In this document: piece by piece, positions 34,275 through 46,177 of the stretch
How positions within the stretch are numbered: the stretch's first letter is position 1
Layout of the letters: the number at the start of each line of letters is the position of its first letter
Origin: Pristionchus mayeri
Lineage: Eukaryota > Nematoda > Chromadorea > Rhabditida > Neodiplogasteridae
Direction: 5' to 3'
Length of the DNA: 64,000 nucleotides
Assembly: GCA_036245805.1 (NCBI GenBank)
Contig: BTRK01000006.1
Coordinates: forward strand, 48,973,257 to 49,037,256
Made by a program: the position numbers and the translations under genes
Notes under the pieces: generated by a model
The model's database searches: none
The model's input: only the letters and a program-made list of their open reading frames with translations
Told to the model about the DNA's origin: nothing

Positions 34275-34529
34275 ATGGCCGACCTGGAGATTTCTCGTGC
34301 CCTCGCTTCGCGGTACAAATCTGAGCTGCATGAGGCACTCAAAGCGTTGAGCAAGCTTCAAGAGGTGAGAGAGGAAATAATGAGGAAGTTTTCCTTATTT
34401 TCCTTCCAGGAATTGCGCCGTTATTGCACGTCTAGTCAAGACCGAATGGAGAAGAAGATCATTCTCGAACACAAGGAAGTTGATAAATACGGAAATTTTC
34501 CCGGCATTTCACACCGATTCCACGATTGA
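34275..34529 (+). CDS. small coiled-coil-like protein, two exons
   Basis: Exon 34275-34364 (MADLEISRALASRYKSELHE then ALKALSKLQE), donor gtgaga, 45-base intron, acceptor ttccttccag, exon 34410-34529 (ELRRYCTSSQDRMEKKIILE...). The joint LQE/ELRR keeps a helical, charged pattern. Because the intron is 45 bases without a stop, unspliced RNA is also open. About 70 residues; it may be only the N-terminal piece of a longer gene whose next donor was lost after HKEV. Not recognised. Confidence 0.45.
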   Translation: MADLEISRALASRYKSELHEALKALSKLQEVREEIMRKFSLFSFQELRRYCTSSQDRMEKKIILEHKEVDKYGNFPGISHRFHD

Positions 34530-34854
34530 TGAGACAAGAGATTGAAAAGTGATTTGAAACAGCAAATATGAAGTCGAATTTCATTCTTTCTGAATTTTGC
34601 GCATTTTCCTTGTGCGATAAAGATGATCTCACTCGTGTTTGGATGTACAGTATCACCACAAAAAAAAACTTAGTTCGTTTCTTTTCCCACGGAATGCTAC
34701 CCCGGAAATCTTATTCGCATAATTTTAACTCTTTATTGATATACGTGAAAAAAACTGGCTTCGATGCGATGGATCTAACGGCTACCCTAAGAGCAAAGTG
34801 GATGTGCCCACCATTTTCAGCACATTAAATTCCGCCAAAACACAATAAACAAAG

Positions 34855-35581
34855 TTATCCATTAACTGGGGTGATGGCTGGTGTATATCCTCCGTACGTG
34901 CCTCCATATTGGTTCGAAATTCCGTATCCACCTTGTACCGGATATGCTCCCTGATACACTTGTTTGGGATATCCGAAGGTACCAACTCCGTACGGATATC
35001 CCACAGTCCCGAAGTTGTACGGGTAGCTACCCGAAGTGTACGAGTACCCGAGTTGTCCCACTTGGTTGGGATATCCTGTGGTCGTGACTTGAGTCGCGTA
35101 CCCAACCGATCCAACTTGATTCGGGTATCCAACCTGCCCAACTGGATAAACAGTCTGTCCATTGTATCCATTCAGGTACGGATACCCTAACTGACCAGTG
35201 TAAGCACCATGACACGGATATATTCCTTGGCCAGCGTAACTGCCCTGGTACGGCTAGCCCACATGGTACGTGTAGCCTGGCAGGTAGCCTCCTTGCCATA
35301 GTCCCTGCTGACCCAGGGCAGTCCGGCCTTCTTCTCTTCTAAGCTCATCGTTGATCTAATTTGGCTGTTCCTCAGCTTCCGCAATGATTTCAGCCTGTAC
35401 ATTCAAATATGCATATCAACCACAAGTTTACACTAAGTCTGAATATTATCACTCTATGGCTTGTGCTTTCCTGACGTTGCTCACTAGCGCCCTCTTGGTT
35501 CTGCCTCTTCATTCTTGCATCCTGACCAGAAGATACTTGCACGATAGCAAATATCGTAATAAAGGAATAGACGAATCGCAT
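34855..35581 (-). pseudogene. Gly/Tyr-rich secreted protein gene with two stops
   Basis: Exon 1 (35581-35453) encodes a signal peptide, MRFVYSFITIFAIVQVSSGQ, then a basic/Gln stretch. Donor gtgata, 58-base intron, acceptor gaatgtacag. Exon 2 (35394-34855) starts AEIIAEAEEQPN, then repeats of about 8-10 residues such as GYPNQVG, GYATQV, GYSYTSG, GYPYGVG, ending TPAITPVNG. In-frame TAG codons occur at 35358-35356 and 35256-35254; the second stands where GYPYQG would have tyrosine (TAC to TAG). Such proteins are often extracellular matrix, cuticle or antimicrobial Gly/Tyr peptides; which one is not shown here. Otherwise the frame is fully open, so the loss is recent, or the codons are sequence errors. 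Confidence 0.68.
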
Positions 35582-35599
35582 TGATGTCATGACACCAAC

Positions 35600-36235
35600 G
35601 AGGAAGTTCGCAAATATGAACACGGAGAGGAAGGGCAGCAACACGTGGATTATTCCGAGTCGATCTCGCATCATCCATGATCATCCACCTCTTTGTTGTG
35701 GTCACCTGCATTCTTTTTGCAAACATTCGCTTTCGCAAAGGCAAATCTGTCGCTGTTTGCGTTAATGATCCTCCATCCGATGCTGCCCAACATCACCCTG
35801 CTCGGCCTATATCTCACCTATCGCTCAATTCTCAAGTCGTTTTCACGACGCATGCTAAGAAGAATGCCGTTTACTGATGTCAGAATACGTTAATAATTTT
35901 CAGAGAAAGTTAGTTGCAGCCACGGCCAACATACTCCGTTCAGCCGATAGAACGACATCAGCATCTCATAGTTACAAACTAGCGGGGATCTACGTCACTC
36001 TAACTTGCATCCTACGATACTTTCCTGAACACTTTTGACGCCGTCGGGTAACGTACGAACAACCAACCACATGTTCTCAATTTGCATGCCTTGGCCACTC
36101 GACCATGTCAATAGTTCAATATTCATTTAAAAAATCAGCATAAAAAGATTAATTAATAATGCCACAAAGACACATTTTAAAATCACTTGCCTTACCCTCC
36201 GATCTTCCATTTTTGCACAGATCTATCCTTGATTT
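35600..36235. other. no gene seen
   Basis: Upstream flank of the Gly/Tyr-rich gene; its promoter should lie here but I see no recognisable element. Confidence 0.3.
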
Positions 36236-36238
36236 ATG

Positions 36239-36590
36239 AGGGGTACGGCATATCGGCAACCGACATTTCCGCAACGGAGCGCTGCTCGTTTGATAATTGG
36301 CGTAGCAACTTGGGAGTTGTTTCATTGTTGTCAATATGTGCCCCCCATACTTTTGAATGCATATCATATTATTACCAGGCGATCATGAATTTCAACACAT
36401 AGGGGTTCATGGAAATCCATATTCCATGAACCTCTATACGTTGATTTGGAGTGAAATTATAGATCACCCGGTAGCAAAATGTATATATGATAATATACGG
36501 GAGCATATGCTGGTAAGAATGAAACACTCAAGCAAATAGTGCTCCGTTGCGGAAGTTTGTTGCGGAAATGTCGTACCCCCGATTTCTCTC
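36239..36590. mobile_element. MITE with imperfect inverted ends
   Basis: ggggtacggcatatcgg...cgacatttccgcaacgga at the left and tccgttgcgg...ggaaatgtcgtaccccc at the right. The inner segment gcaacttgggagttgtttca is shared with 54360-54420 and 59365-59390, so the three are one family. A short hairpin ggttcatggaa/ttccatgaacc lies at 36403-36433. Confidence 0.5.
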
Positions 36591-37167
36591 TCGAAAAAGT
36601 TCATTAGGAAGCAAATAATGCGAACATTTCCGTGAATTTCAGAACATGTGTTCATTTGAGGCCGGGGGCGACCACTATGGGGAAAATGAATTTTCCTCGC
36701 GCTTGGGGTTCCGAAGCAGAATTCAATGATCTACATTTTGAGCATAATGAATACTGTCTGTCTCTCAATATCTGAAAATTTTGTCAAAAACCCTAAATTT
36801 TTCATCTGACAATTTGCTTTCGGACTGACCGCAAATCGATCAGGAATATGTTTTCGTTATTGGCCATGTTTAGTGCAAACCCAAAGAGAGTTTCGATCCA
36901 TCTTGTCCCGTTGAGAAAATGTGAAATTTCGATTTTTCTACTTTGGGAGCTTATATTTGCCCATTGATAAGTAAATCGATAAACCACGGGAACTTTGTGC
37001 AGGTAGGGGCTGGCTATCCATGTGCAAAAGTGGGTGCATCAAGTTCTCATTCCGGGGGGGGGGGGTCGAGAATTGCCGAGGACGGAGAGAATTTCGTGAG
37101 AATGAGCGGACTAGCGGATATAATATCGTAGGGGAGAACAAATTGCTGCGAAAATATCGCCGGCCTA

Positions 37168-38432
37168 TTAGGGTGTCCCATAAGTTCTTACACATTCTCT
37201 TTTGAACTCGCGTAAAACTTTACTCTCAATCGATCGCATAGTTTGACATGTGCAACTGGTACACAAAGTATTTCTTCATTTGCCCACAAAATATGTAGTT
37301 GATTGCATCAGCCAATTAGTCGCTATATCGATTTTCACAAAGAGTTCAACTCGAAACTCATGCGAATTTTGCTTTGCTCGTTCCTCTTCGTCATAAACAA
37401 CAACGATGCTTACTCGAAACGAGTGCTAACTAAAGTAGAATACACCCTTCTCTTGCCACCTGATAAGCTTGATTCCATCTTTCCAAGAAATGTGATTTTC
37501 CCATCGAAATAAACACCCATTCACAACGATACCCTATCAAAGACTCTTGCTCTTTTCTGACGACGGTGAAGAGGAACTCCGAACAGAGTATGCGCAACTT
37601 GGAGAAGGTGATGAGTACTCCAAATCCAACGGTGGGCCAAATCCTCGCTCAATACGGGAAGGTGTCGCAACTCCGACGTTCGATTACTCTCGATCTTTCG
37701 GCGGCGCAGATGAAACATCTCTCGAGGTGTGTCAGCAATTGCTCAGCCGCGGATCTAATATTCGATGGACAAATTCCATCGTCGCAGTGGATGATACGTG
37801 GATTATCGTTGATACCCCTGACCAGATGATGCAATGGTTGGATTCAGATTAGGAGCCCTAACCTGTCCCGAAGTTAGAAGTGCACGAAAAGAGTGACCCT
37901 CTCAATTTTTTCTTATCGACACTCGGTCCCTTTTTCTGTGAGGTTCTTCCTGAAGGTGCCAACGTTAAGGTAGACATCTTCACTGCTCAGCAGTAGGAGA
38001 TGGCTTTCAGAGTCCCTCCCAGACTACTCGTCAGCCATATAAAAATCTTGATCCTCATGGACAATGAGAGGCCGCATCACGAAAAAATCACTCAGAATAA
38101 CCTGGAAAATCTTGGAATCGAATGGATACTCTATCCTCTGTATTCACCAAATAACACCCCTTGCGACTACCACAACGTCCGATCCCCTTATGCTTCGGGT
38201 CGCGGAAAGAAATTCGTCAAACGAGATGAACTCAATAGAAACTTCCAGGAATAAATGAACTCTAAGCCCCAGTACTCCAGGAGGATAGGAATCGAGACCC
38301 TGACTAATCGATGGTAGTAGGTAGTGGGAGGCAAGGGGGCATACATTGTTGACTGGGAATAGGGAATCGTTGAAGAAATAAAGAAAACAAAAAATATTAA
38401 AAAAAAGTGTAAGAACTTATGGGACACCCTAA
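37168..38432 (+). mobile_element. mariner transposon, dead
   Basis: 1,265 bases flanked by TA (37166-37167, 38433-38434). Ends ttagggtgtcccataagttc and complement match over about 26 bases. Transposase remains are split over frames: TPNPTVGQILAQYGK, CQQLLSRGSNIRWTNSI, VAVDDTWI, ILILMDNERPH, LYSPNNTPCDYHNVRSPYA. Several stops (for example 37849-37852) and frameshifts. The first catalytic Asp, the second in LMDNERPH and the third in PCDYH are still readable. Terminal repeats differ from the intact element at 14.6 kb, so it is another subfamily. Confidence 0.9.
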
Positions 38433-38675
38433 TAGAAGATAAGACACAGGAATAACCGATGAAATATGCTTTGCGAATAATACAGATGATTTAGCAAATA
38501 TATCACTTGGCAAAGAATTAATAACGGAATGAGTGCGATGTGAGATGAAGTTTTTGGAATAATTATCACAAGCTCGGAAATGAGGATACATTTTACGAAC
38601 TGCTCCTCTGGTACGAGATAGTCTATAATTGAATAGAAATGAAGAGGTGACTTTGATTGAGGGGAGAAAAGAGAA

Positions 38676-39766
38676 TCGGCCTGTTTAATCTGTCAGAAAT
38701 GTGCGAGAAAAAGTTGCGTAAAAAGTTCGCGAACTTCTGATTCTCTCCATTTCGCATGCTCTCTCTCTTTCTCTAACCAGGTCGATGAAAAGTTCACGAA
38801 CTTTTCGACGAACTGTGTTCGAAAATCATACTTTTCTTTTGTTTTACTTACTTTTATAAACTATTTTTGCTTTTAACTTATGATTTCTTATAATGACAAC
38901 CTTCCCTTAGCTGGAATAGCTTCAGAATACAGCGTAGTGAAAGTAAACACGGTTGGAGTATTTTTTTCGAAAATGGGTCACCACTTTCCCCACCCTGTAA
39001 TGTCAAGCTATTCCATCAGAGGGAAGGTTGTTCTTATACGCAGTCATAAGTTAAGAGCAAAAATAATTGATAAAAATAAGTAAAACAAAAGAAAAGTACG
39101 AATTTCGAACGAATTAATGCCGAACGAATTTTTAACGAACTTTTCAAGGAGCTGCGTGAAAAGTTAGAGAAAGGCGAGAGAGCACGCATTCTTGAGAGAG
39201 GGAAAAGGAAGCAGTGATTGTTTACTTCCTTTTCCCTCTCTCGACAACGCGTGCTCTCTCGCCTTTCTCTAACTTTTCACGCAGCTCCTTGAAAAGTTCA
39301 CGAACTTTTCGACGAACTATGTTCGAAATTCGTACTTTTCTTTTGTTTAACTTATTTTTATCAATTATTTTTGCTTTCAACTTATGACTGCTTATAAGAA
39401 CAACCTTCCCTCTGATGGAATAGCTTGACATTACAGGGTGGGGAAAGTGGTGACCCATTTTCGAAAAAAATACTCCAACCCTGTTTACTTTCACTACGCT
39501 GTATTCTGAAGCTATTCCAGCTAAGGGAAGGTTGCCATTATAAGAAGTCATAAGTTAAAAGCAAAAATAGTTTATAAAAAAAAGTAAAACAAAAGAAAAG
39601 TATGATTTTCGAACATAGTTCGTCGAAAAGTTCGTGAACTTTTCAACGACCTGGTTAGAGAAAGAGAGAGAGTACACGAACAGGAGAGAATCAGAAGTTC
39701 GCGAACTTTTTACGCAACTTTTTTCGCAACTTTTCTCGCACATTTCTGACAGATTAAACAAGCCGA
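38676..39766. repeat. fold-back element, 540 bp arms
   Basis: Arms 38676-39205 and 39225-39766 pair nearly throughout (cggcctgtttaatctgtcag and its complement at the ends; centre near 39220). Inside each arm are shorter palindromes (gttcacgaacttttcgac). The 67 and 109 codon frames are the same sequence on opposite strands. Confidence 0.88.
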
Positions 39767-39769
39767 ATG

Positions 39770-40400
39770 TATGAATTTATACGAGAATATAGTTCTACGA
39801 TGGTCAAGAGATTCTAGTTCGAACTTCTTGCAGGACGAAGTGTAACAGCTAAATGGAATTTTACAGCAAAAATGAAGCCTACGTATGAAATTATATTGCA
39901 CTCTCTATCGCAGTTTACGATCCTTGAGAGTGAGATACTCTAAAATTGAGCGCACATAAACTTTGTACGCATGAAGAAGAACTGAGGGATTGACGGACTT
40001 AATTGCAATGAAAAGAAAATTTAGGCGCTTGGAAACTTTTCAAACAATGTCTACAAAATGAGGGCGGAAGGATAGATTGCTTGATATGAGAAGACCAAGA
40101 TCCCTAACACACTCGATGGGAGAAATTAGAACGGAATTGAAATAATATTTAATTTTGGGATTTCTCTTCCCGATATGAAGAATATGAGACTTAGTTGGAT
40201 TAACTGACATTTGCCAAGTAGCGCACCAACTGGAAAGGTCATCTAGAACGGATTGGAGAGGGGCATGAGAGGGGGGGGGATTGATGGCGGAAAGAGAACA
40301 TTTATGTTTTCTTTTAAGAAAAAAAAATTGGTGAACGATGCAGCGTGAACAATCATAAATTCGATCTCATCGAATGGCTGCATGCACTGTAGACTGCATG
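39770..40400. other. no gene; G run
   Basis: A/T-rich, with a run of about 9 G near 40273 and poly-A near 40318. The 3' flank of the cystatin gene begins at 40400; I see no clear AATAAA for it. Confidence 0.35.
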
Positions 40401-40982
40401 TTAGATGTGCTCGGTGGATGCGACAGAGCGAATCTTCTCGATTGAGAACTGCTCAAAGTTCTCCCAGGGTTTCTCCCAGAACGCGATCTTGTACAGCGAA
40501 CGGGTACCGTCCTTCTTCAGTGCGCACTTCTCCTGCAAGGGCTACTGTAAGCTGCAACATCCATGGACTACCGTAACCTACATTACTCGCAGACTACTGT
40601 ACCTTGGAGAGCTGCGAGACAGCGATTGCTCGACGCGGGCAATCCGACTCGCCAACTAGCACCTCGTACTCCCATTTGATGCCGGCGACCACCTGTGAGC
40701 TCCTCTGTCTCTATACTCATATTTTCTCTTATACTCTTCTGATCGTCTATCGCCTAATAAGATAAATTGAATGATTGATTGATTCACCTGTGAGCGCGCC
40801 GAGACCACCTTGATGGGGATGAGGAGGTTGGCGACGTCACTGGAGCCCTCGTTGAGGTCCTTCACTCCGCGCCACACCTTCTCCAGGTGCTTAGCGTCAG
40901 AAGGGTCATGAGTTACGAATCCACCAGCCAGTCCAGACATGGCTACAGAAAGAACACACGAGAAGACGATGAGAGACTGCAT
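40401..40982 (-). CDS. secreted cystatin (cysteine protease inhibitor)
   Basis: Three exons, 40982-40788, 40692-40603 and 40532-40401, all phase 0, give 138 residues with no defect. Residues 1-20 are a signal peptide (MQSLIVFSCVLSVAMSGLAG). The three inhibitory elements are present: N-terminal Gly-Gly (LAGGF), the first loop QVVAG (residues 65-69) and the second hairpin Pro-Trp in EKPWENF. Two cysteines (ESDC, EKCALKK) can form the usual disulfide. Family members block papain-type proteases such as cathepsin L. The first intron falls exactly between Q and VVAG. The ATG directly follows ctatcatcacag, a good splice or spliced-leader acceptor. Length fits nematode cystatins. One of the few plainly intact host genes here. 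Confidence 0.93.
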
Positions 40983-41260
40983 CTGTGATGATAGAACGGT
41001 ATGTTGTGATTCCAGGTAGAGTGAAAAATAACAACTTATACTAGAAATATATCAATTTAAACATTTCATATCAATTTAGGCTGACTTTTAAAATGGATAT
41101 GCCAAGTAACACACGAATGTACCCGGTTGAAGTCGCGCAATTGGCTCATCAGTTGACGTCCGAACAATAAACCGATGATAAATTGTTAGAAAAAATAGGC
41201 CGAGTCTTGTTGAGTGCAGGCGAGTATAGACGCTGCAGCTCTAACCACTCCGTACACATA

Positions 41261-42707
41261 CAGTAGCGCCGGAAAGTATTCATACGATTTGATTTTTTCA
41301 TATAACGTTTTCTGCAGTTAACTTAGCTAGTTAAATGTTATAGCGCTATATATCAAACCCATTTAAGAATACGAAGCGAGTATTGCGTCATCACGTGCAC
41401 CATAACGGATTGCATAGTGATGGCGTAATCGAATTTCACTTTTTCAAACAGGCGTTATTCTGATACAGAATTTTTCCAGCTTTCCAAACTTTCTGACTTT
41501 GGAGATAGGACCGAGATCTATCCAGAATAAAAATTTGAAGTTGCTGCTCGGTCGCACATTGGCTGCAGCCTTGCTGCAAAATCGATGTCAAAAATTAAGA
41601 TATCGGCCCCTAGTCAAGCTAGAGACTGTTTCAAGGCATCAAAATGAACGTCATCATGAGTCCAGATTATCCTAAGAATATGAAAACAATATCTCAATAT
41701 TTGCCCTCAGCGCATGAAAAAATCACTTTTACACATGACCACTTTTTGGAGATTCATAACTTTTCGGCATATCTGTATAAAAAAATGATTTTTGCTTAGG
41801 CATGTTCAAAATATCTTATATATATGACTCCCAACTTTTTAGAGTGTTTGGATATCTTTCCTGCCCACGGCGTGCGGTTTTCGGAGGCACTTTCGAGTCC
41901 CCGACCCGCTATTTTCGTTTGCACCCACCCTCCAACTGTGCCCAAAGTTATTAAAACATTTCAAAAAGTTGGGAATCGGTTATTCAGAACATGATGGACA
42001 TGCACGCACAATAACAATTGATTTCCTTAACTTTCCCACAAACTTGTTTCCGAAGGGTCATGCATTCAGGACCACGGCGCACCTCCAAATACCGAACGCC
42101 GCGGACAGGAAAGATATCCAAACACTCTAAAAAGTTGGGAATTTTATATATAATACATTTTGAACATGCGTAAGCAAAAGTCAGATTTTATACAGATTTG
42201 CCGAAAAGTTATGAATCTCCAAAAAGTGGTCATGTGAAAAAGTGATTTGTTCATGCCCTGAGGGCAAATATTGAGATATTTTGTTCATATTCTCAGGATC
42301 TTCTGGACTCATGATTACGATCATTTTGATGCTTTGGAGCAGTCTCTATCTTGACTAGGAACCGATATCTTAATTTATGACATCGATTTTGCAGCAAGGC
42401 TGCAGCCAATGTGCGACCGAGCAGCAACTTCAAATTTTTATTCTGGATAGACCTCGGTCCTATCACCAACGTCAGAAAGTTTAGCAAGCTGGAAAAATTC
42501 TGTATAAGAATAACGCCTGTTTGAAAAAGTAAAATTCGATTACGCCATCACTATGCAATCCGTTATGGTGCACGTGATGACGCAATACTCGCATCGTATT
42601 CTTCGATGGGTTTGCTATATAGCACTGCAACATTTACCTTGCTAAGTCAACTGCAGAAAAAGTTATATGAAAAAATCAAATCGTATGAATACTTTCCGGC
42701 GCTACTG
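41261..42707. mobile_element. fully palindromic TA-flanked element
   Basis: 1,447 bases between TA dinucleotides (41259-41260, 42708-42709). Ends cagtagcgccggaaagtatt and complement; the arms pair for about 640 bases (positions sum to 83968) with a loop of about 160 bases near 41906-42063. Ends and TA target are of Tc1/mariner type. No transposase; the small frames are mirror images. Confidence 0.9.
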
Positions 42708-42719
42708 TAATAGTTCCAA

Positions 42720-44150
42720 TAGGGAAAGCGGGAGAGAACGCTCGTAGTCAACAGTGAGAGAGTACGGAATGTTAGGAAAGTGCCGAACGAGAGGAGTGCC
42801 GCGTCTACGCGTCTACAGATAAACAACGGGGGAATTTCGGTGCACCGAGAACTTGCGTGTTGGAACAACGTGTTGAGCGCCCGGTTGAAAATATATTCAA
42901 ACAAGTATTTCGTTCAAATTTTAATCAACTGTTTAATTGCTTTGGACATCGTAGGCGCAAGGGCACATTCGATGTGAGTACGAAGACAATGCGTACAAGA
43001 TGAATAAGTGAAGACGAAGTCGAAACAATCTATCGGGCAGTACAACAACGAGTAAGTTAAAAGAAAACTAAGTAAATGAAAGGAAAAACTTGCTTATTCA
43101 CGAGAATGAATATGAGTGTGCAAATTATTATATATTTGGAGACGAGGTGAGATGGTTGAAACCGACAGTAACAGATTTGGATGGAAATGCGTTGTGGAGC
43201 CACAAGGGTTCAAATTATATCGCATAGCCACAAGCGGAGGCACATGCGTTGTGAGAAAATTTGTTGGAGGTCAAGATTGCATTGAATGTGTGCCATAATC
43301 ACAATTTGCGAACAACCTTGAACTGATATGTTTGAAATGTGTGTACGGAAGTTTTAAAACGAGAGATTCTGCATGTGAGATATGAGCCCATTTGCGTAAG
43401 AATCGGACAATCGTTGACACGAGCTAAAAAAATCAAATCTTTGCCCCGGAATCTATGTTGGCTTAATTTTAGCGATTACCGGAACTCAGATATGCGAAAT
43501 TGGCAGATTTCGACGTCATGGCGTCTGGGGTCAACGACAGATATTTGACCAAAATGAACATGCCTATCGTGATCAGCGGGTCAGATTACCCCAAATCACA
43601 AAGTTTTAAAGTATTGAGCATTTTTGACCAATGCCAAATTTCCTCAGAATTGTCCGATTCTTACGCAAACGGTCTCATATGTGGATTCGCATTATTTAGA
43701 TGGTGTTTAATGGAGAAATGTTCGGCACTTCTTCGTTTTCCCGCCGTCCCTCATCTAGCCCACTCATATTCTAGATAGTCCTCGCTGATTTTCGGCCGCT
43801 CAACTCCTCAATGATTGACCGGAATAGGAAATTGGGGCGGCGGTGGACAGAAACCGAAGAAGTGCCAAATGTTCAGTATGGTTTAACTGATAAGCATATT
43901 TGCTTGCGAAGAATGTAACATGTTTTCGAAAGCGGTAGAAAGAGGGTGAGAGGGAACGGATTTTAAAAAGACATGTCTCAAGCGATTGCGAAATCTATTC
44001 CCTTTGCACGGAAGCCCCCCGCCGAAGGCACAGGCACAACCGAGAAGTATACTACAAGCCGAGGCGCATTCCGTAGTGAGCAAACTTACAACGGAGTATG
44101 ATTGCGTTGAATGTACTCTAATCACAATTTGTGAACTATGTTGAATTGGT
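42720..44150. other. unassigned; partly duplicated segment
   Basis: 43225-43345 and about 44050-44160 share pieces (attgaatgt, aatcacaatttg, gaact) and may be diverged copies. A 60-codon frame at 43116-43298 (GWKCVVEPQGFKLYR, GGTCVVRKFVGGQDCIEC) has a C...C look, faintly like a FLYWCH finger, but the spacing does not fit well. I make no gene call. Confidence 0.25.
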
Positions 44151-45160
44151 AAATATATCACGCCTCTCACGAGAGAACGGAGCTGAATTTGCAGTTCATG
44201 GGAATGGAGGAAAATCGTGAATTGAGTTTTAACCGGTTTTGGCCTTCCTAAGGCCTGAGTGACAGTCTTTTTGTGCAGACTTCACTTTAGAGCTTTCTAC
44301 ACCGGGTCGCAATTCGGCATCACTCACTTCAAGGGCCGATTTCTCGAATACGGTGAAAGATAGAGCAAAATTGACCTCTGAGTGACCCCGACTCATTTTT
44401 CGAGCTCTATCGATCTGTCTAAACCATTTTCTCTAAAACTCATTTTCAACGGTGGTACACTTCAGGTAAATTTTCTCAAAAGTGTAGGTAAAGACGCAGC
44501 TCAAAGTTTCACAGTAGATGCAACTCAACGAGAGCTTTCCAATGAATGGTTTGCGAAAAATATACGAGATTGCCGGTGAGAGTTTCACCCTTTTTACTTC
44601 GTCTGGATCGTTTGAACTATTTTTTCAACAGAAATTTCGATTGAACTTCGTTCATTTTCAGCCGCGCACTTCGAAAAGTGCGGTGTGAAATGAAATCGTC
44701 TGTTGAAAAAAGAGTTCAAACTATCCTGACGAAGTAAAAAGTGCGAAACTCTCACAGGCAACTTCGTATATTTTTCGCAAGCCATTCATTGGAAAGCTCT
44801 TGCTGAGCTGCGTCTACTGTGAAAATTTGAGCTGCGTCTTTACCTACACTTTTGAGAAAATTGACCTGAAGTGTACTACCGTTGAAAATGAGTTTTAGAG
44901 AAAATGGTTTAGATCAAAAAATGAGTCGGGGTCACTCAGGTCAATTTTGCTCTATCTTTCACCGTAACCAAGAACACAGCTCTCAAAGTAGGAGGTTTCG
45001 TAATCCCACCCTACGTAGGGAGCTCCAAAACGAAGTGTGCACAGTAACATTTCGGGGGTCACTCAGACATGCCTCAGGGTGCCGAAAACCGGTTAGATCT
45101 CATTTCACCATTCCCAAGCACAGCTCGATTCTCTCATGAGAGGTGTGATATTTTTGACAG
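44150..45160. repeat. fold-back element, about 490 bp arms
   Basis: Arms pair around a centre near 44653: tatatcacgcctctcacgag at 44155 and its complement near 45150, gagtgacag...cgg near 44260 and its mirror near 45060, tttctctaaaactcattttc near 44435 and its mirror near 44885. Arms differ by scattered changes and gaps. Confidence 0.8.
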
Positions 45161-45985
45161 GTATATGAGCCCGATTTTCTAATACTCGAACAATTTCCCG
45201 AAGTATAATGTGTGATACCGTTCTCATTCTATTCAACTGGCTATCCAGAAATATCGAAACGAGAAATTATTTACAAGAGTCTATGGTTTCCGGGGGTGTA
45301 AAATTAGCTGAAGCCATTTTCATCTCTTCTGCACTGTTCACAACGCCTCAACAACCAACTTCCCTGTTGTTACTTTCAATTTCCGTGTTGTGTTGCGTTC
45401 CTCCCCCGTCGGTCTTTGTTGCTCTCTCTCATCCTCACCTCTCTCCTCTCACCATCTCTCTCGCTTTCCTCCACTCGTTATCACATATTTTGCACGGCGT
45501 GTGCAGCCAAGTATAAAACATCTGCTCGACATGATCCTATGCATATCGCAACTAATCCAGTCAATCACTCACATTTCTTGGCACTTCTTGGATTATTGCC
45601 CCCCCCTCCTCCTCTACCCTTTCATTTCTAGGTGTCTTTACTTGAATCTCGGTAACGCAGTCCATTTATGATGGGGAGGGAATGAGAAATGATAGAAGAG
45701 GGGAGGATGTAGACCAAATATCCCCGAAGTGCCCATTTTTTTATAAATAAACAGATGTGAATGATTTATGAGATTATCTGAAAGTTTTTTTCTTTTTGTT
45801 TGAAAGTCTATTTTTTATATATGTTCATTAAAAAATCAAACAAATATTTGAAATAATGTTTTTTGTTCTAAACTGCGCATAAATTATTCGCCGTTTTCGT
45901 AAATTCCGTATTGCGAATACAATTGATTTTTTTCGAAGGCGAAGTTGCAATTTTCAATTTCCGGTTACACCATTATTTGTTAAAT
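45161..45985. other. pyrimidine-rich stretch, no gene
   Basis: 45340-45640 is rich in ctctc/tcctc on the plus strand, which alone creates the long frames seen there. A run of about 8 C lies at 45600. Confidence 0.4.
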
Positions 45986-46100
45986 GTCTCACTCAATGAC
46001 ATTCTACGGCTCCCACCTTCAGAGCTACAGTGTACGGATTTTATTCTTGCTTAATTATACAATCACATTTTTTTATAAATTCATATGCTGCCTTTCCAGA

Positions 46101-46177
46101 ACTCATTTGTTAATCAAGCCGTTGAACCACTCCTTCAATCGTTTGACGTACAGCTGCCTGATCTGGACAACTTACAG
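46101..46177 (+). CDS. candidate exon, unrecognised
   Basis: Between acceptor ctgcctttccag and donor gtaaga: NSFVNQAVEPLLQSFDVQLP then DLDNLQ. Splice sites are good and the peptide is plausible. A second candidate, 46360-46583, is Gln/Ala/Pro-rich in several frames. No family recognised; the two may not belong together. Confidence 0.25.

Noticed and set aside
36940..37131. CRISPR-like or phage-like structure
   Set aside because: The only repeats here are a G run and single-copy DNA; no regularly spaced repeats, and the genome is clearly eukaryotic.
43116..43298. FLYWCH-type zinc finger
   Set aside because: Only a loose W.C...C pattern; spacing and the final histidine do not fit, and the supposed second copy is not open.
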